A DNA stretch of 8,432 nt, taken from NCBI GenBank assembly GCA_943324025.2, contig CALPKA020000016.1, positions 1 through 8,432 on the forward strand. The letters run 5' to 3'. The notes under the pieces are model-generated. The model was not told the DNA's origin, did not search any database, and saw nothing but the letters and a program-made list of their open reading frames with translations. This DNA comes from Bifidobacterium breve (GTDB lineage: Bacteria; Actinomycetota; Actinomycetes; Nanopelagicales; Nanopelagicaceae). Made by a program: the position numbers and the translations under genes. Every line of letters begins with the position of its first letter. Position 1 is the first letter of the stretch. Shown piece by piece: positions 1 through 6,719 of the stretch.

Positions 1-1
1 C

Positions 2-682
2 GGATGGAAAATGCTTACCGGAGATCAAGTAGGTTCAATCATAGGAAGCTATATGATTTCAAAGAATCAATCAGCCAATGCTCAGGTAGCAAGCTCTTTA
101 GTTTCATCATCACTTTTAAGTAAAATTGCTGCAAAACACAACCTGACTCACAAAGAAACCTTAACTGGGTTTAAATGGATTTCTAAAGTTGAAAATCTCA
201 TTTTTGGTTATGAGGAAGCTCTTGGATATTGCATTGATCCAACTAATGTTAATGATAAAGATGGAATTAGTGCCGCATTAATAATTGCTCAAATTGCAGC
301 TGATCTAAAGAAGCAAGGCACAACTATTAATGATTATTTGGCTCAGTTAGGCCAAGAGTTTGGATTCCACTCAACTGAGCAAATATCAATTCGGTATGCA
401 AAACTAGATTTAATCGATCAAACTTTGAATAAAGTTGCAAGTAATCCTCCAAAAAAACTTGGAGAATTTGAGCTAAAGTCTATAGAAGATTTAAATAACT
501 CTAAAAGTATGCCAACTGTCGGTATTAGATTGAATTATGGAAATAACATTCGGGTGATAATTAGACCAAGTGGCACTGAACCCAAATTAAAGTGCTACAT
601 CGAGGTAGTTTCTACCAGTCAAGAAGAGTCAGTTTTAATCACCTCGCAAATTAAGCAAGCATTGACTAAAGTACTCTCATGA
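2..682 (+). CDS. pmmB: Phospho-sugar mutase (phosphomannomutase/phosphopentomutase family), C-terminal part, 5' truncated by window edge
   Basis: Alpha-D-phosphohexomutase superfamily enzyme that moves phosphate between C1 and C6 (hexoses) or C1 and C5 (pentoses). The frame is open to the left edge: codons before the first Met at 11 read GWK, continuing as MLTGDQVG, the usual GW+MLTGDE-G stretch at the start of domain 3, so the Met at 11 is internal. The sugar-binding loop is GYEEALGY (206-229) and the domain 4 phosphate-binding loop is RPSGTEPK (563-586). The EEALGY form is the one found in the PGM2-like branch rather than GEMSGH of classical PMM/PGM. That branch includes phosphopentomutases, and no other phosphopentomutase is visible in this pathway, so conversion of (deoxy)ribose-1-phosphate to the 5-phosphate is the likely role (inference). 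Its TGA overlaps the deoC ATG (ATGA). Domains 1 and 2, including the catalytic serine, lie outside the window. Confidence 0.88.
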   Translation, partial: GWKMLTGDQVGSIIGSYMISKNQSANAQVASSLVSSSLLSKIAAKHNLTHKETLTGFKWISKVENLIFGYEEALGYCIDPTNVNDKDGISAALIIAQIAADLKKQGTTINDYLAQLGQEFGFHSTEQISIRYAKLDLIDQTLNKVASNPPKKLGEFELKSIEDLNNSKSMPTVGIRLNYGNNIRVIIRPSGTEPKLKCYIEVVSTSQEESVLITSQIKQALTKVLS

Positions 683-1614
683 TTATTGATGGAAGTGAGA
701 AATCACTTCGTAAATTCCTATCTGAACTCTCGCCTGTCGATCAGGTAGGCGCAGAGGCTCGCGCTGCAATGCTTGCCACCCGCAGTATTAAAACTTCGAG
801 TAAAGCTTGGGCAATTGATATTGCAATCAGCATGGTTGATCTGACCACACTAGAAGGTGCTGATACGCCAGGGAAGATAAAAACACTTTGCGCTAAAGCG
901 GTAAGACCAGATCCAACAGATTTAACTGTGCCCTCAGTGGGTGCTATTTGTGTTTATAACGACATGGTAAGAATTGCTCGTAGTGAATTAGATTCAATTG
1001 GAGGAAACTCTGTTCCAGTTGCTGCTGTGGCAACAGCTTTTCCATCAGGTCGCGCAAGTTTGGCTGTGAAGAAAATTGATACGCAAGATGCTCTAGATGC
1101 AGGCGCTAGCGAGATAGATATGGTTATTGATAGAGGCGCATTTCTTTCTGGCCGGTTAATGGAAGTTTTTGAAGAGATTCGAATAATTAAAGAGCTTTGT
1201 GCAGATAAGGCACACCTGAAAGTGATTTTAGAAACTGGAGAATTAGTTACATATGACAATGTTCGTAAAGCCTCATATTTAGCCATGCTGGCTGGAGCAG
1301 ATTTTATTAAAACAAGTACGGGCAAGGTTGCACCTGCAGCCACCGCACCAGTTGTATTGGTAATGCTTGAGGCGGTCCGTGATTACTTTGCACTTACTGG
1401 AACTAAAATCGGAGTTAAACCCGCTGGCGGAATCCGAACCACCAAAGATGCTATAAAGCAGTTGGTGCTCGTCAAGGAAACTGCAGGAGATCAATGGTTG
1501 ACGCCAGATTTATTTAGAATTGGTGCAAGTGCATTATTAAACGATTTACTTATGCAGCGGATGAAATTACGTTCTGGGCACTACGCTAGTGCCAACTACG
1601 TAACAGTGGATTAG
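679..1614 (+). CDS. deoC: Deoxyribose-phosphate aldolase
   Basis: Class I aldolase splitting 2-deoxyribose-5-phosphate into glyceraldehyde-3-phosphate and acetaldehyde in the cytoplasm. It is a TIM-barrel protein of 311 residues, longer than E. coli DeoC (259) and of the long type seen in actinobacteria and animals. The Schiff-base lysine is K211 in DFIKTSTGK; the second active-site lysine is K247 in GVKPAGGIRT; the proton-relay aspartate is D147 in SEIDMVID. The C-terminal motif RIGASALLNDLL (280-291) closes the barrel. The ATG at 679 overlaps the preceding stop as ATGA and has no clear Shine-Dalgarno sequence, so translation is probably coupled to the mutase. It is followed after 7 bases by an aldehyde dehydrogenase, which fits removal of the acetaldehyde product. 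All key residues are present and the gene looks functional. Confidence 0.96.
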   Translation: MIIDGSEKSLRKFLSELSPVDQVGAEARAAMLATRSIKTSSKAWAIDIAISMVDLTTLEGADTPGKIKTLCAKAVRPDPTDLTVPSVGAICVYNDMVRIARSELDSIGGNSVPVAAVATAFPSGRASLAVKKIDTQDALDAGASEIDMVIDRGAFLSGRLMEVFEEIRIIKELCADKAHLKVILETGELVTYDNVRKASYLAMLAGADFIKTSTGKVAPAATAPVVLVMLEAVRDYFALTGTKIGVKPAGGIRTTKDAIKQLVLVKETAGDQWLTPDLFRIGASALLNDLLMQRMKLRSGHYASANYVTVD

Positions 1615-1617
1615 GAG
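1613..1617 (+). promoter_or_regulatory. Ribosome binding site of the catalytic aldehyde dehydrogenase
   Basis: AGGAG shares its first two bases with the deoC TAG stop and lies 4 bases before the ATG at 1622. It supports this start and suggests that ribosomes ending deoC can restart on the dehydrogenase. Confidence 0.7.
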
Positions 1618-1621
1618 CGTC

Positions 1622-3076
1622 ATGAGCGATTTTGAGTATGCCAGCGCACCTGAGTCTCGTGCTATTGCAAATATTGCAAGTAATTATGGATTGTTTATTG
1701 GTGGAAAATTTGTTCAACCAAAAAAAGGTAAGAGCTTTAATACGATAAATCCTGCAACCGAAGAGGTGCTTTCGAAAATTGGCTATGCGGATAAATCTGA
1801 TATTGATGCAGCCGTAAAGAGTGCTAGATCGGCATACTTGAAAGTCTGGTCCAAAATGCCGGCTAAAGAGCGTGGTAAATACCTATACCGAATTGCAAGA
1901 ATTATGCAGGAACGGGCTAGAGAATTTGCAGTTGTCGAAACTTTAGATAATGGAAAACCAATTAGGGAATCTCGAGATACTGATATTCCTCTAGCCGCAG
2001 CTCATTTTTTCTATCATGCAGGTTGGGCAGACAAGTTAGAGTTTGCAGGATTTGGTTCTAAACCTAAATCACTTGGTGTCGTAGGGCAAGTAATTCCTTG
2101 GAATTTTCCATTACTAATGTTGGCTTGGAAGATTGCACCAGCACTTGCAGCAGGAAACACAGTTGTATTAAAACCTGCTGAAACCACTCCACTAACTGCA
2201 TTGTTATTTGCCGAAGTTTGCCAACAAGCCGGTTTGCCAGAGGGTGTTGTAAATATAGTTACTGGAGATGGTGTAACAGGTGCTGCATTGGTAAATCACC
2301 CAGATATCAATAAAATTGCATTTACAGGTTCAACTGAGGTTGGTAAATCAATTGCTCGCGCAATTTCTGGCTCCAAAAAGACTGCCACATTAGAGCTTGG
2401 TGGAAAGGCTGCAAATATCGTTTTTGATGATGCTGCAATTGATGAAGCAGTTGAAGGAATTGTTAATGGTATTTTCTTTAATCAGGGCCATGTTTGCTGT
2501 GCTGGATCGCGTTTGATTCTTCAGGAAAATGTCGCAGATGAGGTATTGGATAAACTCAAGAAGCGAATGAGCTTAATTCGAGTTGGTGACCCAATGGATA
2601 AAAACACCGATTTAGGGGCAATAAACTCAAAAGAGCAACTTAATAAGATTAATGAAATATCAAATGCAGGAGATAAAGAGGGTGCTAACCGCTGGTCACC
2701 AGAGTTAAAGCTGCCTAGTAAAGGTTTTTGGTTCCCACCAACTATTTTCACTGGTGTAACTCAATCTCATCGCATTGCTAGAGAAGAGATATTTGGTCCA
2801 GTGCTTTCAGTACTAACTTTCAGAACTCCAGCAGAGGCTATTGAGAAGGCAAACAACACTATGTATGGCCTATCAGCTGGTATTTGGAGTGATAAAGGTT
2901 CAAAGGTTTTGTGGGCAGCAAAGCAATTAAATGCAGGAGTTATCTGGAGCAATACCTTTAATAAATTTGATCCAGCAAGCCCATTTGGTGGCTATAAAGA
3001 GTCTGGTTGGGGTCGAGAAGGTGGCCGCCATGGCTTATCTGGGTACTTAACTGCTGAAGCAAAGGTAAACAAATGA
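1622..3076 (+). CDS. NAD(P)-dependent aldehyde dehydrogenase, catalytic partner
   Basis: ALDH superfamily enzyme of 484 residues, a normal single-domain length. The oxyanion asparagine is N161 in PWNFP, the cofactor-binding lysine is K184 in VVLKPAE, the general base is E258 in LELGGK, the catalytic thiol is C292 in GHVCCAGSR (next to C293), and E389 lies in EEIFGP. The C-terminal FGGYKESGWGREGG (455-468) is also intact, so it should be active. The substrate is not readable from sequence; its place directly after deoC suggests acetaldehyde, giving acetate and NADH (inference). An AGGAG ribosome site at 1613-1617 overlaps the deoC stop and sits 4 bases before the ATG. About 20 residues precede the first conserved ALDH strand (LFIGGKF). 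Its stop overlaps the start of the shortened ALDH paralogue, which suggests the two are made together, as in a split ALDH16. Confidence 0.93.
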   Translation: MSDFEYASAPESRAIANIASNYGLFIGGKFVQPKKGKSFNTINPATEEVLSKIGYADKSDIDAAVKSARSAYLKVWSKMPAKERGKYLYRIARIMQERAREFAVVETLDNGKPIRESRDTDIPLAAAHFFYHAGWADKLEFAGFGSKPKSLGVVGQVIPWNFPLLMLAWKIAPALAAGNTVVLKPAETTPLTALLFAEVCQQAGLPEGVVNIVTGDGVTGAALVNHPDINKIAFTGSTEVGKSIARAISGSKKTATLELGGKAANIVFDDAAIDEAVEGIVNGIFFNQGHVCCAGSRLILQENVADEVLDKLKKRMSLIRVGDPMDKNTDLGAINSKEQLNKINEISNAGDKEGANRWSPELKLPSKGFWFPPTIFTGVTQSHRIAREEIFGPVLSVLTFRTPAEAIEKANNTMYGLSAGIWSDKGSKVLWAAKQLNAGVIWSNTFNKFDPASPFGGYKESGWGREGGRHGLSGYLTAEAKVNK

Positions 3077-3915
3077 GCAGAATTGATGTAAACAAAACAT
3101 ACAAACTCTTCATTGGCGGAGCTTTTCCAAGAAGTGAATCAGGCCGAGTTTATGAAATTAAAGGTGCAGATAAGAAATTTATTGCAAACCCTGCATTAGC
3201 TTCTAGAAAAGATTTACGTGATGCTGTTGTTGCTGCCAAATCTGCCCAACCTGGCTGGGCAAATGCCACTGCATTTAATCGAGGTCAGGTTCTTTATCGC
3301 ATGGCCGAGATGTTAGAAGGCAGAAGTGAGCAATTCATTAATGAAATTATCAGCTTGGAAGGTGTAACAAAGAAAGCAGCACAACTTCAAATTTCTGAAG
3401 CAATTGATTGCTTAGTTTGGTATTCCGGATGGTGTGACAAATTATCTTCAATTTCTGGTTCACAAAATCAGGTTTCTGGCCCTTTCTATAATTTCACAAC
3501 ACCAGAGTCATTAGGAGTAGTTGCAGTTTTTGCAGAAGCAAAACCTTCATTACTGGCAACCGTAAGGGCGCTTGCGCCAGTTCTTGCTGGTGGTAATTCA
3601 GCAATCTTGATTGCCAGCGAAAATTTCCCACTTCCAGCAATTTCACTGGGAGAAGTGATCGCTACTAGTGATTTACCAGGTGGGGTTGTAAACATACTCA
3701 CCGGAAAAGCCTCTGAATTAATTCCATGGGTTGGCTCTCATATGGAAATCGATGGCATAGATCTAACTGGAGTTAGCAAAAAGCAGGAGGAAGAATTAAG
3801 ACTTGCAGGTGTGGATAATCTAAAACGAATTTTTAGATTCTCTAATACAGATCATCCAGAGAGAATTCTTAGCTTTATGGAACAAAAAACTATCTGGCAT
3901 CCAATTGGAATTTAA
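3073..3915 (+). CDS. Aldehyde-dehydrogenase-like protein lacking the catalytic domain (vestigial ALDH; ALDH16 C-terminal-domain-like)
   Basis: A 280-residue ALDH homologue that stops where a normal ALDH would enter its catalytic domain. The start KLFIGGAFPR (11-20), the helical region GQVLYRMAEMLEGR (71-84) and ESLGVVAVF...LAPVLAGGN...LPGGVVNILTG (145-211) align easily with the upstream ALDH. Key residues are replaced: PWNFP has become FAEAKP (153-158), the cofactor lysine motif LKPAE has become LIASE (179-183), and FTGST has become LTGVS (231-235). There is no Cys/Glu catalytic motif. The final part (236-280, ending WHPIGI) does not resemble an ALDH catalytic domain, and the next gene starts 5 bases on, so this looks like an evolved end rather than a recent nonsense mutation. 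AAAGG at 3061-3065 is a good ribosome site, and ATGA overlap couples it to the active ALDH. Enzyme activity is unlikely; a structural or regulatory subunit is inferred. A decaying paralogue is the alternative. Confidence 0.85.
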   Translation: MSRIDVNKTYKLFIGGAFPRSESGRVYEIKGADKKFIANPALASRKDLRDAVVAAKSAQPGWANATAFNRGQVLYRMAEMLEGRSEQFINEIISLEGVTKKAAQLQISEAIDCLVWYSGWCDKLSSISGSQNQVSGPFYNFTTPESLGVVAVFAEAKPSLLATVRALAPVLAGGNSAILIASENFPLPAISLGEVIATSDLPGGVVNILTGKASELIPWVGSHMEIDGIDLTGVSKKQEEELRLAGVDNLKRIFRFSNTDHPERILSFMEQKTIWHPIGI

Positions 3916-3920
3916 GTTAA

Positions 3921-5015
3921 TTACTCAGCTGAGATAGCTGCATAAGCTGGCTTTACAGTATTTTCAATAATCTCAAGTCTTTCCTCAAATGGAATGAAAG
4001 AGCTCTTTAGGGCATTTACAGTTACTCGCTGAAGATCTGCGAACTTCCAATCAAAAGACTTAACACATTGAGTCATTTCATTACTCATAGATGTGTTGCT
4101 CATTAATCTATTATCGGTATTTAAAGTAACTCTGAATCTCAATTTGGCTAATTTTCCAATTGGGTGCTCGGAGTAAGTCTTTACTGCACCTGTTTGTAAA
4201 TTCGAGGTCGGACACAATTCAAGTGGAATTCTGCGATCTCTTATATATGAGGCTAAAGCGCCCAATTTCGGCGATGGCGTTGAGAAATCAATATCATCAA
4301 TTATCCGAACTCCATGTCCTAAGCGTTCAGCGCCACAAATTTGAATCGCCTCCCAAATAGATGGCAGACCATATGCTTCACCGGCGTGAATAGTGAAGTG
4401 AGCATTTTCTTTTCTTAAATATTCAAATGTAGAGAGCTGATTAGTGGGAGGAAACCCATCCTCAGGTCCTGCAATATCAAAACCAACCACTCCCTGATTT
4501 CTATACTTAACTACCGCAGCTGCAGTCTCCTGTGATTTATTGTTTTGTCTCATTCCGCAAAGTAAGGACTCAACACGAATTTTTCTTCCCTCTTTTGCTG
4601 CCTCTGCCATGCCTTGCTTATAACCTTCAGTAGTTGCTTCAATCACTTCATTAAGAGTTAAACCTTTTTCAGTAAATAACTCTGGTGCACCTCTTACTTC
4701 GGCGTAAACAACACCATCGCGAGCTAAATCAATTGCACACTCCCTGGCAACTTGAACAATTGCCTCTTTGCTTTGCATAACAGCGATTGTGTGAGAAAAA
4801 GTTTCTAGATATCTAACTAATGAGTGCGAATTGCATGATTCTTCAAACCATTGGGCTAATTTAATTGGATCTTGGGTTGGTAATTTGTCATAACCGATTT
4901 TTTGAGCCAACTCAATAATAGTTTCTGGCCGCAATCCACCATCCAAATGATCATGCAAAAGCGCTTTTGGTAAACGCTTAATCTGATCTGGAGTTGGAGT
5001 ATTTGTTAGCGACAC
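3921..5015 (-). CDS. add: Adenosine deaminase
   Basis: Zinc amidohydrolase converting adenosine and deoxyadenosine to inosine and deoxyinosine with release of ammonia; cytoplasmic. It has 364 residues, the usual length. The metal and catalytic residues are visible: H21 and H23 in HDHLDG, H210 and E213 in HAGE (zinc ligand and proton donor), H234 in LGHG, and zinc ligand D301 in NTDN. The residue after D301 is Asn, where mammalian enzymes have a second Asp; NTDNRLMS is the form I know from actinobacterial adenosine deaminases. The start codon is GTG, directly after the deoA TAA with no base between, and GAGGG inside the end of deoA serves as its ribosome site. It is the last gene of the minus-strand operon and ends 5 bases from the stop of the convergent ALDH-like gene. 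Confidence 0.95.
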   Translation of the reverse strand: MSLTNTPTPDQIKRLPKALLHDHLDGGLRPETIIELAQKIGYDKLPTQDPIKLAQWFEESCNSHSLVRYLETFSHTIAVMQSKEAIVQVARECAIDLARDGVVYAEVRGAPELFTEKGLTLNEVIEATTEGYKQGMAEAAKEGRKIRVESLLCGMRQNNKSQETAAAVVKYRNQGVVGFDIAGPEDGFPPTNQLSTFEYLRKENAHFTIHAGEAYGLPSIWEAIQICGAERLGHGVRIIDDIDFSTPSPKLGALASYIRDRRIPLELCPTSNLQTGAVKTYSEHPIGKLAKLRFRVTLNTDNRLMSNTSMSNEMTQCVKSFDWKFADLQRVTVNALKSSFIPFEERLEIIENTVKPAYAAISAE

Positions 5016-6311
5016 TTATCCCTCAATTCTTTCGATTACCAATGGTAATCGGTTTATTGGTGCATCTTTACTACCAATTGAATATCCACCCTCAAGCGCC
5101 TCAACTGCTCGAGTAAATCTTGCTGATTCATCTGTGTGAAGTGTTAACAAGGTTTGTCCCTCAGATACTAAGTCACCAGGCTTAGCGTGCATTTCAATGC
5201 CTGAACCAAGTTGCAAAGTTTCACCTTGTTTTTGTCTGCCAGCACCAAGTCGCCAAGCTGCAACTCCAACCTTCATCGCATCCAAAGTTAATAGCTTTCC
5301 AGATGATGAGGCTTTAATTTCCATTTTTTCTTTTGCAGTAGGCAGAGGTGCATCGTTATCTCCACCTTGAGCTTTGATCATTTTGCGCCAAACATCCATT
5401 GCCATTCCATTTTGCAATGCCGTTTCCGGGTCAACCTTTGGTTTAATTCCAGCTGCATCAAGCATCTCATTAGCAAGTATTAGCGTAAGTTCCACAACAT
5501 CACTTGGTCCGCCACCTGACAATACCTCTAGGGTTTCCCTAATTTCTAAAGCATTTCCAGCTGTTTTTCCAAGAGGTACATCCATCGCAGTTACAAGTGC
5601 TCTAGTTACAACCCCTGCGCGTTTTCCTAAATCAACCATCGTTCTAGCCAAAAGAGCTGCATCCTTTGGATTGCTCATAAAAGCACCAGAGCCTGTCTTA
5701 ACATCTAAAACTAGAGCACCCGTGCCCTCTGCAATCTTTTTACTCATAATAGATGAAGCTATTAACGGTATTGCTTGCACAGTTCCTGTTACATCACGTA
5801 ATGCATAAAGCTTTTTATCAGCTGGTGCCAGTCCAGCACCTGCTGCGCAAATTACCGCACCGCACTCTTGTAAAACTTTTAACATTTGGTCATTTGAAAG
5901 ATTAGCTTTCCAGCCCTTTATAGATTCTAATTTATCTAATGTTCCGCCAGTGTGACCAAGTCCCCTGCCAGATAACTGAGGTACAGCAGCACCACATGCT
6001 GCAACAAGTGGAGCCAGCGGTAATGTAATTTTGTCGCCAACTCCCCCAGTTGAATGCTTATCAACTGTTGGACGGTCTAACATTTTCCAATTCATTCTCT
6101 CGCCACTTGAAATCATGGCATCAGTCCATCTTGAAATTTCACGATTGTTCATGCCATTTAACAAAATTGCCATCAAAAGTGCTGACATTTGTTCATCTGC
6201 AATTACGCCCCTGGTATAGGCATCAACTGTCCAGTCAATCTGATCATCACTTAATTCAAACTTGTCGCGCTTTGCTGAAATTATCTCTACTGCTGCATAC
6301 CGTTCATTCAT
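5016..6311 (-). CDS. deoA: Thymidine / pyrimidine-nucleoside phosphorylase
   Basis: Class II nucleoside phosphorylase: pyrimidine nucleoside plus phosphate gives free base and (deoxy)ribose-1-phosphate. It has 431 residues. Visible in order are the N-terminal helical domain, the phosphate-binding KHSTGGVGDK (85-94), the family signature SGRGLGHTGGTLDKLE (114-129), pyrimidine-contacting R172 in LRDVTGTV, and S187 and K191 in IASSIMSKK. The C-terminal domain includes KPGDLVSEGQTLLTLHTD (377-394). Whether it prefers thymidine or accepts uridine too cannot be read safely from the sequence. The ATG at 6311 overlaps the cdd stop as ATGA, with GAGG (6319-6322) 7 bases upstream inside cdd. The cdd-deoA-add order matches the M. 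tuberculosis cluster. cdd would feed it deoxyuridine or uridine; its deoxyribose-1-phosphate needs the mutase and deoC encoded on the opposite strand. Confidence 0.95.
   Translation of the reverse strand: MNERYAAVEIISAKRDKFELSDDQIDWTVDAYTRGVIADEQMSALLMAILLNGMNNREISRWTDAMISSGERMNWKMLDRPTVDKHSTGGVGDKITLPLAPLVAACGAAVPQLSGRGLGHTGGTLDKLESIKGWKANLSNDQMLKVLQECGAVICAAGAGLAPADKKLYALRDVTGTVQAIPLIASSIMSKKIAEGTGALVLDVKTGSGAFMSNPKDAALLARTMVDLGKRAGVVTRALVTAMDVPLGKTAGNALEIRETLEVLSGGGPSDVVELTLILANEMLDAAGIKPKVDPETALQNGMAMDVWRKMIKAQGGDNDAPLPTAKEKMEIKASSSGKLLTLDAMKVGVAAWRLGAGRQKQGETLQLGSGIEMHAKPGDLVSEGQTLLTLHTDESARFTRAVEALEGGYSIGSKDAPINRLPLVIERIEG
5020..5024 (-). promoter_or_regulatory. Ribosome binding site that sets the GTG start of adenosine deaminase
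   Basis: On the minus strand GAGGG lies within the last codons of deoA, 4 bases before the GTG at 5015. The GTG directly follows the deoA TAA. The site supports a non-ATG start and tight coupling of the two genes. Confidence 0.7.
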
Positions 6312-6694
6312 TTAAGATCCTCAGGGCCAAATCCCCACGGAAGTAAATATGACAAAGGTTTTGGTCCTTCTGGTGTCATGAATAGCATTTCATTTCCACC
6401 ATGTTCAAAAAGTAATTGCCGGCAACGACCACAAGGTGAGAGATACTCACCATTGCCATCAACACAAACAACTGCAACTAATCTTCCGCCTCCGGAAGCA
6501 GTTAAACTTGAAATTAATCCACACTCGGCACAAAGGCCAACACCATAACTTGCATTCTCACTATTGCAACCAACAACTACGCGACCATCTGAAACTAAAC
6601 CAGCTACTCCAACTTTAAAATTAGAGTAAGGCGCATAAGCTTTCACCATTACATCTTTTGCAGCCTGGTGAAGTTGGGCCCAATCAATATCCAT
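6308..6694 (-). CDS. cdd: Cytidine deaminase (small, homotetramer type)
   Basis: Zinc deaminase converting cytidine and deoxycytidine to uridine and deoxyuridine. At 128 residues it is of the small, tetrameric type that binds zinc through three cysteines: C55 in CAEC with the proton-shuttling E57, and C88 and C91 in PCGRCRQ. The substrate-binding stretch CNSENASYG (43-51) and FKVGVAG (26-32) are intact. The C-terminal LLPWGFGPEDL is the wording I associate with actinobacterial enzymes. The start at 6694 is supported by AGGAG at 6704-6708, 9 bases upstream. It follows the permease gene after 25 bases, the largest gap in the window, and its TGA overlaps the deoA ATG. Confidence 0.95.
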   Translation of the reverse strand: MDIDWAQLHQAAKDVMVKAYAPYSNFKVGVAGLVSDGRVVVGCNSENASYGVGLCAECGLISSLTASGGGRLVAVVCVDGNGEYLSPCGRCRQLLFEHGGNEMLFMTPEGPKPLSYLLPWGFGPEDLK

Positions 6695-6703
6695 GGGCTA
6701 ATT

Positions 6704-6708
6704 CTCCT
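6704..6708 (-). promoter_or_regulatory. Ribosome binding site of cytidine deaminase
   Basis: AGGAG on the minus strand, 9 bases before the ATG at 6694, inside the 25-base gap after the permease gene. It is the only spacer between genes in the minus-strand operon. I see no hairpin or clear promoter in it, so cdd is probably transcribed with the permeases. Confidence 0.7.
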
Positions 6709-6719
6709 ACGAAAACCTA

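Noticed and set aside
954..1343. A 129-codon minus-strand open frame inside deoC
   Set aside because: Antisense to deoC including the Schiff-base region; no domain, no ribosome site of note, and the deoC frame explains the conservation.
3073..3915. Short ALDH read as a frameshifted or nonsense-truncated pseudogene
   Set aside because: No catalytic-domain remnant follows in any frame, because add begins 5 bases later. The protein has its own non-ALDH C-terminal end, a good ribosome site and a coupled start.
3924..3933. Perfect 10-base palindrome CTCAGCTGAG at the end of add
   Set aside because: It has no loop, no U-run follows it, and it falls within the last three codons of add (Ser-Ala-Glu). 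A chance palindrome is the simpler reading than a terminator or operator.
5374..5808. A 144-codon plus-strand open frame inside deoA
   Set aside because: It lies wholly antisense to a well-conserved deoA. Its product is low-complexity in Ser, Ala, Pro and Ile with no recognisable domain, as expected from the reverse complement of a coding region.
6050..6346. A 98-codon plus-strand open frame across the cdd-deoA junction
   Set aside because: It covers the start of deoA and the end of cdd in antisense. The product is rich in Ser, Leu and His and unlike any family I know.
6695..6719. Possible internal promoter or attenuator between the permease and cdd
   Set aside because: The 25 bases contain only the cdd ribosome site and an AT-rich spacer; no -35/-10 pair or hairpin can be supported.
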